Shown here in pieces: positions 1-8,054 of a stretch of DNA of 64,000 bases. The stretch is from the NCBI RefSeq assembly GCF_015140455.1, contig NZ_AP024094.1, positions 1,550,001-1,614,000 of the forward strand, written 5' to 3'. A program made the translations under genes and the position numbers. The number at the start of each line of letters is the position of its first letter. Position 1 is the stretch's first letter. The DNA comes from Jeongeupia sp. HS-3 (GTDB taxonomy: Bacteria > Pseudomonadota > Gammaproteobacteria > Burkholderiales > Chitinibacteraceae). The notes beneath the pieces are model-generated. The model did not search any database, was not told the DNA's origin, and saw only the letters and a program-made list of their open reading frames with translations.

Positions 1-131
1 GCCGTCTTCAGCCGCGCCCCGGCGTCCTCGATGCTCGACTGCGCGTATTCGACCCAGCGGTGCGGCGCCTCTGGCCGGCGCACCGTGGCGGGCAAGGTTT
101 CACGATCGAGGAAGACGATTTCGGGGCTCAT
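1..131 (-). CDS. D-2-hydroxyacid dehydrogenase, N-terminal fragment (glycerate dehydrogenase-like)
   Basis: Only the first ~43 codons are inside the window; the gene continues past base 1. The minus-strand ATG at 129-131 opens a frame beginning MSPEIVFLDRETLPATVRRP, which resembles the start of HprA/2-hydroxyacid dehydrogenases (IVFLDR..LP..VRRP). That family reduces hydroxypyruvate or related 2-keto acids with NAD(P)H. The gene begins 13 bases after the argP stop on the same strand, so the two are probably cotranscribed. The catalytic domain is not visible, so the substrate cannot be assigned. Confidence 0.7.
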   Translation of the reverse strand, partial: MSPEIVFLDRETLPATVRRPEAPHRWVEYAQSSIEDAGARLKT

Positions 132-144
132 GGCGGCTCTCCGG

Positions 145-1023
145 TTAGGGGTTGAAGTGGCCTGCTGCAAATTCGACCAGCGCCGCGGCGATTTGCTCCG
201 CAACCGGTGATTGTTTTGCCCAATGGTGCCAAAAAAGTGGCACGGCCAGCGTGGCATCGCCCAATCCGACCAGTTCACCGCTCGCCAAGGCCGCCGCTGC
301 CTGCGCGCGCGGCACCACGGCGTAGGCCACGCCGGCCAGCGCAGCGGCAAACAGCGCGTTCGATTCGGGAATCACATGCGCCGGATAACTGCCCTCGGCC
401 AGACCGTGCGCCTCGCGCAGCCAGCGCCGGTGCAGGCTGTCGCGATGTGCAAACACCGCGGCCGGTGCGGCGGCCAGCGCCTGTGCCGACAGGCCGGCGC
501 CAAAGTACTGCGCGGCAAAACCGGACGTCGCCACCGGCAGATAATCGAGCACGCCGAGTGGGCGCACCGCGCAGCCGGAGACCGGCGCCGCCTCGCTGGC
601 GATACAGCCGATCACCGCCCCCCGGCGCAGCGATTCGAGCGTATAGGCTTCGTCATCGATCACGCAGTCAAGCAGGATGCGGTGCTTTGCGAGCGCCGGC
701 GCAATCGCCGCCACCAGGCCGACGGCGAGGCTGTCGGCATTGACGCCGATCGCCACGCTGCGCCAGGCATCGGGCGCGCTGGTTTCAAACGCCAGTTCGG
801 CTTCGAGCAATTGCACCCGGCGCACATGCGCCAGCAAGCGTTCACCCTCGGAAGTCGGGCCGACCGGATCGCGTGACAGCAGCACGCAGCCGAGCTTTTC
901 CTCCAGCTGGCGAATGCGCTGTGACACGGCGGACTGGGTCAGGTGCAGCCGGCGCGCGGCACCGTCGAAGCTGCCGGCGCGGGCGACCATATCGAGCGCT
1001 TCGAGAAGCTTGTAGTCGAGCAT
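145..1023 (-). CDS. argP: LysR-family regulator ArgP (IciA-like)
   Basis: 292-aa LysR-type transcription factor. The N-terminus (MLDYKLLEAL, then a helix-turn-helix with SAVSQRIRQLEEKLG at about residues 29-43) is characteristic of ArgP, and the C-terminal two-thirds is the usual effector-binding domain. ArgP homologues sense lysine and arginine and control argO, lysA, dap genes and others in enterobacteria (established family knowledge). I chose the ATG at 1021-1023 because ArgP proteins begin MLDYK. The frame stays open upstream to 1191, but that extension runs into lysA and does not look like protein. It is transcribed divergently from lysA across a 115-bp gap, so lysA is an obvious candidate target. 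The 2-hydroxyacid dehydrogenase gene follows 13 bp downstream. Confidence 0.9.
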   Translation of the reverse strand: MLDYKLLEALDMVARAGSFDGAARRLHLTQSAVSQRIRQLEEKLGCVLLSRDPVGPTSEGERLLAHVRRVQLLEAELAFETSAPDAWRSVAIGVNADSLAVGLVAAIAPALAKHRILLDCVIDDEAYTLESLRRGAVIGCIASEAAPVSGCAVRPLGVLDYLPVATSGFAAQYFGAGLSAQALAAAPAAVFAHRDSLHRRWLREAHGLAEGSYPAHVIPESNALFAAALAGVAYAVVPRAQAAAALASGELVGLGDATLAVPLFWHHWAKQSPVAEQIAAALVEFAAGHFNP

Positions 1024-1079
1024 TAGCGGTGCTGATCTTCGATTAGAAAAGAATGTTTTACCACGACGCGCCGCACTGG

Positions 1080-1101
1080 TTGAATACGCGGCGACATTCA
1101 A
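1080..1101. promoter_or_regulatory. Dyad in the argP-lysA divergent promoter region (candidate LysR-type operator)
   Basis: TTGAAT (1080-1085) and ATTCAA (1096-1101) form a perfect 6-bp inverted repeat with a 10-bp spacer. It lies 38-59 bp before the lysA start and 57-78 bp before the argP start. LysR-type regulators bind interrupted dyads of about this size. Assignment to ArgP is inference from position only. Confidence 0.4.
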
Positions 1102-1138
1102 TCCCGTAATCAATCCCACCCCCGAAGAGAATCCCCCG

Positions 1139-2374
1139 ATGAAACCGGTCAACGGCCCGCAGCTTGTTTCCCTCGCCCGCCAGTACGGCACCCCGCTCTG
1201 GAGCTACGATGCGGCGGTGATCCGCGAGCGCATCGGCCAGCTGCAGCAGTTCGACGTGATCCGTTTTGCGCAAAAAGCCTGCTCGAACACGCACATCCTC
1301 AAGCTGATGCATGCACAGGGCGTCAAGGTCGATTCGGTGTCGCTCGGTGAAATCGAGCGCGCGCTGGCGGCCGGTTTTGATGCCGATGGTGATCATCCGG
1401 GCATCGTGTTCACCGCCGACCTGCTCGACGAAGCGACGCTGGCCAAGGTGGTCGAGCACGGTATTCCGGTCAATGCCGGCAGCCCGCAGATGCTCGAACA
1501 GCTCGGCCGCGTCAGCCCCGGCCACCGCGTCTGGCTGCGCATCAACCCCGGCTTTGGCCACGGCCACAGCCAGAAAACCAATACCGGTGGCGAAACCAGC
1601 AAGCACGGCATCTGGTTCGAGCATCTGGCCGAGGCCTACGCGCTGATCGACCAGTACGGGCTCGATCTGGTCGGCCTGCACATGCATATCGGTTCGGGTG
1701 TCGATTACGAACATCTCGGCAATGTCTGCGGTGCCATGGTCAAGGAAGTCAAAGCGTCCGGGCGCGATCTGAAGGCGATCTCGGCCGGCGGCGGCCTGTC
1801 GATTCCCTATCACGCCGGCGGCGAGCAGATCGATACCGCGCATTACTTCAGCCTGTGGGACGCGGCGCGCAAGGAAGTCGAAGCGCACCTGGGTCATCCG
1901 GTCACATTGGAAATCGAGCCGGGCCGTTTCCTGGTCGCCGAATCGGGCAAGCTGATCGCCGAAGTCCGTGCGATGAAGGACGTCGGCAGCAATCATTTCG
2001 TGTTCTGCGACGCCGGCTTCAACGACCTGATGCGCCCGGCGATGTACGGCAGCTATCACGAGGTGTCCTTGCTCGACGCCGCCGGCGCGGCCAAACAAGG
2101 CGGCGAGCGCACCAGCGTGATCGCCGGACCGCTGTGCGAATCGGGCGACGTGTTCACGCAAGAGGAAGGCGGCACCGTCACACCGCGCCAGCTGCCCGCA
2201 TCCAGCGTCGGCGATTTCCTCGTGTTTCACGATACCGGTGCTTATGGTTCGAGCATGTCGAGCAACTACAACACCCGGCCGCTGATTCCCGAGGTGCTGA
2301 TCGACGGTGACAGCGCCCGGCTGATCCGCCGCCGCCAGACCGTGGCCGAGTTGCTAGCACTCGAGGCGGTATAA
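1139..2374 (+). CDS. lysA: Diaminopimelate decarboxylase LysA
   Basis: 411 aa. It converts meso-diaminopimelate to L-lysine, the last step of lysine biosynthesis, using PLP in the cytoplasm. The sequence is of the E. coli LysA type throughout: the PLP lysine lies in RFAQKACSNTHILKLM (about residue 45), followed by VDSVSLGEIERAL, HMHIGSGVDY, the glycine loop SAGGGLSIPY, EIEPGRFLV, and the C-terminal GPLCESGDVFT and DTGAYGSSMSSNYN active-site segments. The length is close to E. coli LysA (420 aa). The ATG follows a modest purine-rich stretch (GAAGAGA). It is divergent from argP and 106 bp upstream of gltS. Confidence 0.96.
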   Translation: MKPVNGPQLVSLARQYGTPLWSYDAAVIRERIGQLQQFDVIRFAQKACSNTHILKLMHAQGVKVDSVSLGEIERALAAGFDADGDHPGIVFTADLLDEATLAKVVEHGIPVNAGSPQMLEQLGRVSPGHRVWLRINPGFGHGHSQKTNTGGETSKHGIWFEHLAEAYALIDQYGLDLVGLHMHIGSGVDYEHLGNVCGAMVKEVKASGRDLKAISAGGGLSIPYHAGGEQIDTAHYFSLWDAARKEVEAHLGHPVTLEIEPGRFLVAESGKLIAEVRAMKDVGSNHFVFCDAGFNDLMRPAMYGSYHEVSLLDAAGAAKQGGERTSVIAGPLCESGDVFTQEEGGTVTPRQLPASSVGDFLVFHDTGAYGSSMSSNYNTRPLIPEVLIDGDSARLIRRRQTVAELLALEAV

Positions 2375-2376
2375 AG

Positions 2377-2403
2377 ACAAGGTGACCTTGTACAAAGGGT
2401 CAC
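2377..2403. promoter_or_regulatory. Overlapping palindromes between lysA and gltS
   Basis: ACAAGGT-G-ACCTTGT (2377-2391) is a perfect 7-bp palindrome that starts 3 bp after the lysA stop. It overlaps a second dyad, GTGACC (2382-2387) and GGTCAC (2398-2403), around TTGTACAA. It could be an operator or promoter-proximal site for gltS. No regulator is assigned. Confidence 0.35.
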
Positions 2404-2418
2404 TTGAAGTCCCGCTGC

Positions 2419-2462
2419 TAGAATGTTAGCGGCCACCCGCTGTTGGGGCCGCTAACATTCTA
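2419..2462. repeat. Perfect 16-bp inverted repeat upstream of gltS
   Basis: TAGAATGTTAGCGGCC (2419-2434) is repeated in inverted orientation at 2447-2462 around a 12-base loop, with no mismatch. It ends 18 bp before the gltS ATG. There is no T-run after it on the plus strand, so it does not look like an ordinary intrinsic terminator of lysA. It would place a very stable hairpin in the gltS leader. Confidence 0.7.
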
Positions 2463-2480
2463 ATAACTTCGGGAGAATCG

Positions 2481-3683
2481 ATGCTCGCACTCGATACCTA
2501 TGGCACGCTCGTTGCCGCCTCGCTTGTGCTGCTGTTCGGGCGCAAGATCGTCGCCGTTACCCCGCCACTGCGCGCCTACAGCATCCCAGAGCCGGTTGCC
2601 GGCGGGCTGCTGATCGCGCTGCTGCTGCTGCTGGCCCGCATCACCGCCGACGTACAAGTACAGTTCGATACCAGCCTGCAAACACCGTTGATGCTGGCCT
2701 TCTTCGCCAGCCTCGGCTTGGGCGCCGATCTGGCGAGCCTGAAAAGAGGCGGCAAGACCGTCGCGATTTTCCTCTTCGTCGTGCTCGGCCTGCTGCTGAT
2801 GCAGAATGCCATCGGCATTGCCATGGCCAGCGCGCTCGGGCTGAATCCGCTGATGGGGCTATTGGCCGGATCGATCACGCTATCCGGCGGCCATGGCACC
2901 GGTGCGGCGTGGAGCAGCGTGTTCACCCAGACCTACGGGCTGGAATCGTCGACCGAGGTCGCCATCGCCTGCGCCACCTTCGGTCTCGTACTCGGCGGCC
3001 TGATCGGCGGCCCGGTGGCGCGGCATCTGGTCAAGAAAGTGGCACTGCCGACCGGCGAAGCTGCCGATACCTCGCACCCGATGGCGTTCGAGCAACCGAA
3101 GGCGGTGCGGCTGATCACCGCGCAGGCGTTCATCGAAACGCTGGCGCTGATCGTCGTCAGCCTCGCCGGTGGTCAAACCATTGCTTCATGGCTCAATGGC
3201 ACCTGGCTGGAACTGCCGACCTTCGTCTGCGTGCTCTTCGTCGGCGTCGTGCTGCGCAATGGCCTGGGCATGCTCGGCTGGTATCAGGTGTTCGACCGCG
3301 CGGTATCGGTGCTCGGCAACGTCAGCCTGTCGCTGTTTCTGGCGATGGCGCTGATGAGCCTGAAGCTGTGGGAGCTGGCGTCGCTGGCGCTGCCGATGCT
3401 GGCCATCCTTAGCGTGCAGGCGATCGCGATGGCGCTGTACGCGATGTTCGTCACCTTCCGCGTCATGGGCAAAAACTACGATGCCGCGGTATTGGCGGCC
3501 GGCCATTGCGGCTTCGGCCTCGGTGCCACGCCAACGGCGATTGCCAATATGCAGGCGATCACCGACCGCTTCGGCCCGTCGCATGTCGCCTTCCTCGTCG
3601 TACCGATGGTCGGGGCGTTCTTCATCGACATCACCAATGCGATCGTGATTAAACTCTTTCTGCTGCTGCCCTTCTACGGATAA
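2481..3683 (+). CDS. gltS: Sodium/glutamate symporter GltS
   Basis: 400-aa inner-membrane protein of the ESS (glutamate:Na+ symporter) family. It has about ten hydrophobic helices and two related halves. Diagnostic stretches are LSGGHGTGAAWS (about residues 133-144) and the C-terminal repeat GHCGFGLGATPTAIANMQA, which form the two re-entrant loops of the family. It imports glutamate with Na+. A reasonable ribosome site (CGGGAGAAT) precedes the ATG. It lies downstream of lysA, separated by strong palindromes, and five bases before the DJ-1-like gene, so the latter two are probably cotranscribed. Confidence 0.95.
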   Translation: MLALDTYGTLVAASLVLLFGRKIVAVTPPLRAYSIPEPVAGGLLIALLLLLARITADVQVQFDTSLQTPLMLAFFASLGLGADLASLKRGGKTVAIFLFVVLGLLLMQNAIGIAMASALGLNPLMGLLAGSITLSGGHGTGAAWSSVFTQTYGLESSTEVAIACATFGLVLGGLIGGPVARHLVKKVALPTGEAADTSHPMAFEQPKAVRLITAQAFIETLALIVVSLAGGQTIASWLNGTWLELPTFVCVLFVGVVLRNGLGMLGWYQVFDRAVSVLGNVSLSLFLAMALMSLKLWELASLALPMLAILSVQAIAMALYAMFVTFRVMGKNYDAAVLAAGHCGFGLGATPTAIANMQAITDRFGPSHVAFLVVPMVGAFFIDITNAIVIKLFLLLPFYG

Positions 3684-3688
3684 ACACC

Positions 3689-4243
3689 ATGGCCACCGCG
3701 CACGTCTACCTTGCCCCCGGTTTCGAGGAAGTCGAATTCGTCAGTATTGTCGACGTGCTGCGCCGCGGTGGCGTGTTCGTCACCAGCATCGCGCTCGACG
3801 ACGAACTGGCGGTCGAAGGCGCGCACGGCATGGTCATCCAGGCCGATCTGCCCTTTGGCGCGGTTGACGGCGAACTGGCCGACGCGATCATCCTGCCCGG
3901 CGGCGGACCCGGCACGCAGGCGCTGGCGGCCAGCAACGAACTGGCCATCCGGCTGCAAGCGCACCAGGCTGCCGGCAAACGCGTCGCCGCGGTCTGCGCG
4001 GCGTCGACGGTACTCGCCAAGGCCGGCGTACTGCAGGGCAAGGCGGCAACGTGTTTTCCCGGTTGCGAACCGGTGCTGGCCGAACACGGTGCAACGGTGC
4101 GCAGCGATCAGGTCGTTACCGACGGCCTGATCACCACCTCGCGCGCAGCCGGCACCAGCGGGTTGTTTGCGCTGGAGTTACTGCGGCTGCTGGCGGGCGA
4201 AGCCAAGGCCACCAGCGTGGGCCGGGCCATGCTCTATCTCTGA
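3689..4243 (+). CDS. DJ-1/PfpI family protein (YajL/ThiJ-like)
   Basis: 184-aa single-domain protein of the DJ-1 superfamily. The reactive cysteine sits in the nucleophile elbow AAVCAASTVLAKAG (Cys103), and the conserved acidic residue that tunes it is in GFEEVEF (residues 11-17). ADAIILPGGGPGTQAL (about 65-80) is the family's glycine loop. Members are deglycases/chaperones or redox-stress proteins, and the precise activity of this one is not decidable from sequence. The length matches YajL. It starts 5 bp after gltS, suggesting one transcript. Confidence 0.88.
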   Translation: MATAHVYLAPGFEEVEFVSIVDVLRRGGVFVTSIALDDELAVEGAHGMVIQADLPFGAVDGELADAIILPGGGPGTQALAASNELAIRLQAHQAAGKRVAAVCAASTVLAKAGVLQGKAATCFPGCEPVLAEHGATVRSDQVVTDGLITTSRAAGTSGLFALELLRLLAGEAKATSVGRAMLYL

Positions 4244-4247
4244 TTGC

Positions 4248-5126
4248 TTATACCCGGCCGCCATTGAAGATGATGCCCCGCTCCCGCGTGCCGTCCAGCC
4301 CGACCGTGTACAGCGTCGTTCCGGTCGCATCAAGGTAGGCCACCCCGTTCAGGTCAACCGAACCCCCACCGCCAATACAGGCGGTACCGGTCAGCGTGAG
4401 CGCCATGTCATACAGATTGGCGGTCGAACGGGTGGTGAACTTGCCGGCGAAGGTACAGCCATCGCTGGTGCCAACCACCGTGCCGTTCGGGTTGATGCTG
4501 AATGTCACGACATTGGACGTAGTACGGGTCGAGTAATTGCCCTTGAATACCCCCGCCAGCGTGGCCAGGTTTGGCACCCCCTCATACTGCCGCGAATAGC
4601 TGGTATTGAATGTCGTCTGCCCGGCATCGTTGAGTGCCAGCTTCAGGGTCTGCTTGGTCTGGTAGGTGCCGGTCACGCCCGGCCCGCTGCGCGAATTGCC
4701 CAGCGTATTCAGATCAACCGTATTGCTGGTGTTGAGCACGCCGTTGGCCGCTGCAAACGCGCCTTGCAGCACCCCCGCCAGCGTGGCCGAGGTTCCCGGT
4801 GCGGAATACAGGAACCAGTATGTGCCATCGTCGAGCACGAAGCCCGTGACAGCCCGGTTGTTGCTGGTGGTGCCGATCCACATCCCCTCGGCGGCATTGC
4901 GCGTACCGGTCGCAGCGCCAGCGCCGCCACCCGTACCGCCTCCGCCCGTGCCATCGGTGCCGCCGCCGGTGCCACCTGTACCGCCAGTGCCGCCTGTACC
5001 GCCAGCACTCGTTCCAGCGCCATCCGAGCCGGAGCCATCATCTCCGCCACCGCCACCGCAAGACACCAACAGCATGCTGAAGCACAAAACCGCAAAACCC
5101 GGCAATACTGGACGCGTTCTTTTCAT
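4248..5126 (-). CDS. Putative lipoprotein with Gly/Thr-rich linker
   Basis: 292 aa, function unknown. It begins MKRTRPVLPG with a lipoprotein signal: hydrophobic stretch, then LLVSC with the lipidated Cys at about residue 23. After that comes a low-complexity linker of Gly, Thr, Asp and Ser (about residues 24-70, with repeated GGTGGT units). The globular part contains two related segments (AAEGMWIGTTSNN...LAGVLQGAFA and YEGVPNLATLAGVFKGNYST), suggesting an internal duplication of a beta-rich domain. I chose the ATG at 5124-5126 because it places the signal peptide at the N-terminus; a longer frame reaches 5186. It is convergent with the DJ-1 gene, only 4 bp apart. Confidence 0.8.
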   Translation of the reverse strand: MKRTRPVLPGFAVLCFSMLLVSCGGGGGDDGSGSDGAGTSAGGTGGTGGTGGTGGGTDGTGGGGTGGGAGAATGTRNAAEGMWIGTTSNNRAVTGFVLDDGTYWFLYSAPGTSATLAGVLQGAFAAANGVLNTSNTVDLNTLGNSRSGPGVTGTYQTKQTLKLALNDAGQTTFNTSYSRQYEGVPNLATLAGVFKGNYSTRTTSNVVTFSINPNGTVVGTSDGCTFAGKFTTRSTANLYDMALTLTGTACIGGGGSVDLNGVAYLDATGTTLYTVGLDGTRERGIIFNGGRV

Positions 5127-5240
5127 GATCGGCACTCCCTGACGTTGAAAGCTGCCTTTCCAAACTACACAACGCGTCCCGCTCACTCCAAATTGAATGC
5201 TCTTCCTTCCGTCGGAAGGTAGGGAACTTCAGCCTGGCAC

Positions 5241-6059
5241 TCAGGCCTTCTGATAAATCGTTTTACCGCGCAACTTGAACAGATCGGTCGCGTGATAGAG
5301 GTTTTCCGAGTGGCCAACGAAGAGCAGGCCGGTCGGTTTTAACAGCGGTGAAAATCGTTGCAGGATGCGGTTTTGCGTCGGCTTGTCAAAATAGATCATC
5401 ACGTTGCGGCAGAAAATCGCGTCGAACGGCCCGCGGATGTTCCAGCTCTGGGCGATCAGGTTCAACTGGCGAAAACTGACCAGCGACTTCAATTCGGATC
5501 GAAGCTGATAACGACCGTCCGTCTGACGAACGAAGAAGCGGCGCACCCGGGCCGGATCGAGTTTTTCCACTTCGTCGGCACTGTAAATACCCGCTCTGGC
5601 CGTCTCCAGCACGTGGGTATCCAGATCGGTGGCGATGATCTGCACCGGCGGAGTCAGGCTGTCGAAGGCCTCACACGCGGTGATCGCCATGCTCCACGCC
5701 TCTTCGCCGGTGCTGCTGGCCGAACACCATAATTGCAAGACACCGCCGTGCTCGCGCTGCGCGCGCAAGAGTTCGGCCAGCGCCGGGAAATGATGTCCTT
5801 CGCGAAAGAAGGAGGTGAGATTCGTGGTCAGCGAATTGGTGAACAGCTCGAATTCTCCCTGATCGCCCTGCTCCAGCCGGTGCAGATAATCGCCGAAACT
5901 GTTGAGCCCCAGTGCACGCAAGCGCCGGGCCAGGCGGCCGTAGACCATGTCTTCCTTGCCCGGCGAGAGCGCAATGCCGGCATAGTCATAGATCAGCTTG
6001 CGGATCTTCTCGAAGTCTTGGGTCGTGAACGGAAATTCGCGGGATGGTGAAGCAAGCAT
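5241..6059 (-). CDS. cheR: Chemotaxis protein methyltransferase CheR
   Basis: 272 aa. It transfers methyl groups from S-adenosylmethionine to glutamates on chemoreceptors. An all-alpha CheR N-domain (about residues 12-65) is followed by the SAM-dependent methyltransferase domain: LTSFFRE, the SAM-binding WCSASSTGEEAWSMA, the aspartate of IIATDLD, and FDAIFCRNVMIYF. The length is normal for stand-alone CheR. It is the last gene of an apparent ubiD-DUF1992-cheR operon with gaps of 9 and 8 bp. No other chemotaxis gene is nearby, so it is an orphan cheR relative to its pathway. Confidence 0.95.
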   Translation of the reverse strand: MLASPSREFPFTTQDFEKIRKLIYDYAGIALSPGKEDMVYGRLARRLRALGLNSFGDYLHRLEQGDQGEFELFTNSLTTNLTSFFREGHHFPALAELLRAQREHGGVLQLWCSASSTGEEAWSMAITACEAFDSLTPPVQIIATDLDTHVLETARAGIYSADEVEKLDPARVRRFFVRQTDGRYQLRSELKSLVSFRQLNLIAQSWNIRGPFDAIFCRNVMIYFDKPTQNRILQRFSPLLKPTGLLFVGHSENLYHATDLFKLRGKTIYQKA

Positions 6060-6067
6060 GGTGTTCC

Positions 6068-6433
6068 TCAGTGGCGCGCCAGATGCCGGGCGAGCCGGGT
6101 CGCATAGTCGGTAGGCACGACCAGCTGGCGTGATCCGGTTTCGGCCAGCAGCAGGTTAAGCCGGCCCAGCCGGTCGGCCAATACGGCCTTTTGCGCATCG
6201 TCGGTGATGTCCGCCAGTTGCAATGCCAACTCGACGGCTTCCTTGTGCATTTCCAGCTCGGGTGGCAGGTAGCCGGCGTTTTTCAGCACCCGATAGGCGA
6301 TGCGCTGGTGCTCGGGCACCAATGGATCAATGTCGTCGGGCAGCGGCTGGCCGGCGCCGGGCAGATTGTCGAATTCGCCCGCATCACGCGCCTGCGCAAT
6401 GCGCCTTTCGGCCAGTTCGCTCAAAAACCACAT
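6068..6433 (-). CDS. DUF1992 domain protein (DnaJ subfamily C member 28-like)
   Basis: 121 aa. It contains the DUF1992 signature: LAERRIAQARDAGEFDNLPG at the N-terminus, then PLPDD and VLKNAGYLPPELE. The domain is also found in eukaryotic DNAJC28, but no J domain is present here. Its function is not established. It is predicted cytoplasmic with no signal peptide. It sits between ubiD (9 bp) and cheR (8 bp) on the same strand, so it is probably cotranscribed with both. Confidence 0.85.
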   Translation of the reverse strand: MWFLSELAERRIAQARDAGEFDNLPGAGQPLPDDIDPLVPEHQRIAYRVLKNAGYLPPELEMHKEAVELALQLADITDDAQKAVLADRLGRLNLLLAETGSRQLVVPTDYATRLARHLARH

Positions 6434-6442
6434 CGCCCGCTC

Positions 6443-7966
6443 CTAGAGACCGAGGTCGGCCCAGATCGCGTCGACACGGGCGACGACGTCGGGCTGACGT
6501 GCTATCACCCTGCCCCATTCGCGACTGGTTTCGCCGGGCCATTTATTGGTCGCATCCAGCCCCATCTTGCCGCCGAGGCCGGAGACCGGCGAGGCGAAAT
6601 CGAGATAGTCGATCGGGGTGTTCTCGACCAGTACCGTGTCGCGCACCGGGTCCATGCGCGTGGTGATCGCCCAGATCACTTCCTTCCAGTCGCGGGTGTC
6701 GACATCGTCATCGACGACGACGATGTACTTGGTGTACATGAACTGGCGCAGGAAGGACCAGACGCCGAACAGCACCCGCTTGGCATGGCCCGGGTACTGC
6801 TTCTTGATCGAGACGATCGCCATCCGGTAGCTGCAGCCTTCGGCCGGCAGGTAGAAGTCGACGATTTCGGGAAACTGCTTCTGCAGGATGGGCACGAACA
6901 CTTCGTTCAGCGCCACGCCGAGCATCGCCGGCTCGTCCGGCGGCTTGCCGGTGTAGGTGCTGTGGTAGATCGGATTGTCGCGCAGCGTGATGCGGTCGAT
7001 CGTAAACACCGGGAACCAGTCCTGCTCGTTGTAGTAGCCGGTGTGGTCGCCGTACGGGCCTTCGAGCGCGTGCAGATAGCCGCCGATTTCCTTCACCGGC
7101 ACGCCATGCTCGGACACGCCTTCGAAACCCGACGCACACGGCTTGATCGCACCTTCCAAAACGATCTCGGCGCGCGCCGGCACTTGCAGATCACTGCCGA
7201 TACAGCGGGTCAGCTCGGTCTTGCTGCCGCGCAACAGCCCGGCGAACTGGTACTCGGACAGCGTATCGGGCACCGGCGTCACCGCGCCGAGGATCGTCGC
7301 CGGATCGCAGCCGAGCACCACGGCAATCGGGAAATCCGTGCCGGGATGCTGCGTGGCGTGCTCGCGAAAATCCAGCGCGCCGCCGCGGTGCGCCAGCCAG
7401 CGCATGATCACCTGATTTTTGCCGATGACCTGCTGGCGGTAGATGCCGAGGTTCTGGCGGCGCTTGGCAGGCCCGCGCGTGACCACCAGTCCCCAGGTAA
7501 TCAGCGGCGCGACGTCGCCGGGCCAGCAATGCTGCACCGGAATTAGGCCGAGATCGACATCCGGGCCTTCGATCACGTTCTGCTGGCAGGCACCCTTACG
7601 CACTTCCTTCGGCGCCATGCTCAATACTTGCTTGAGCAGCGGCAGCTTGTCCCACGCATCGCGGAAACCCTTAGGCGGCTCGGGCTCTTTCAAATAGGCC
7701 AACGTCTTGCCGATCTCGCGCAGCGCATCGACTTCCTGCGCGCCCATGCCGAGCGCCACGCGACGCGGTGTGCCGAACAGGTTACCGAGCACCGGCATGG
7801 TGTAACCGGGAACATTCTCGAACAGGATGGCCGGGCCTTGCGCGCGCAGGGTGCGATCGCAGACTTCGGTCATTTCCAGATGCGGCGAGACGGGAACGGC
7901 AACGCGGCGGGCCTCGCCGATGGCTTCAAGCTGGGACAGGAAATCCCGCAGGTCGTGATATTTCAT
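6443..7966 (-). CDS. ubiD: 4-hydroxy-3-polyprenylbenzoate decarboxylase UbiD
   Basis: 507 aa. It decarboxylates 3-polyprenyl-4-hydroxybenzoate in ubiquinone synthesis, using prenylated FMN made by UbiX. It matches E. coli UbiD along its whole length: [72 protein letters not shown] and [14 protein letters not shown]. The E-(X)n-R-(X)n-E active-site region lies around the IVLEG and GDHTGYYNE segments. The start at 7964-7966 gives the usual MKYHDLRDF. The frame could begin 7 codons earlier at 7987. It heads the operon with DUF1992 and cheR. Confidence 0.96.
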   Translation of the reverse strand: MKYHDLRDFLSQLEAIGEARRVAVPVSPHLEMTEVCDRTLRAQGPAILFENVPGYTMPVLGNLFGTPRRVALGMGAQEVDALREIGKTLAYLKEPEPPKGFRDAWDKLPLLKQVLSMAPKEVRKGACQQNVIEGPDVDLGLIPVQHCWPGDVAPLITWGLVVTRGPAKRRQNLGIYRQQVIGKNQVIMRWLAHRGGALDFREHATQHPGTDFPIAVVLGCDPATILGAVTPVPDTLSEYQFAGLLRGSKTELTRCIGSDLQVPARAEIVLEGAIKPCASGFEGVSEHGVPVKEIGGYLHALEGPYGDHTGYYNEQDWFPVFTIDRITLRDNPIYHSTYTGKPPDEPAMLGVALNEVFVPILQKQFPEIVDFYLPAEGCSYRMAIVSIKKQYPGHAKRVLFGVWSFLRQFMYTKYIVVVDDDVDTRDWKEVIWAITTRMDPVRDTVLVENTPIDYLDFASPVSGLGGKMGLDATNKWPGETSREWGRVIARQPDVVARVDAIWADLGL

Positions 7967-8000
7967 TGCGGCACGGCCAGAAAACAAAGGGGTATTGAAC

Positions 8001-8032
8001 CATAAAACGACAACGCCCGGCTTGGCCGGGCG
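8001..8032 (-). terminator. Intrinsic terminator of the mutarotase gene
   Basis: Read on the minus strand, CGCCCGG and CCGGGCG (8014-8020 and 8026-8032) form a 7-bp GC stem with a short loop, followed by a T-rich tail (TTGTCGTTTT, 8001-8013). It separates the mutarotase gene from ubiD. Confidence 0.75.
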
Positions 8033-8054
8033 CTGCTTGCGGGCGGGCTGCGGT

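Noticed and set aside
207-876. Two long plus-strand frames opposite argP
   Set aside because: They are Arg/Pro/Ala-rich shadows of the argP coding strand, typical of GC-rich DNA.
4906-5040. Gly/Thr-coding repeat as a possible CRISPR or tandem repeat element
   Set aside because: The repeat unit is very short, in frame with the lipoprotein and codes a low-complexity linker; there are no spacers.
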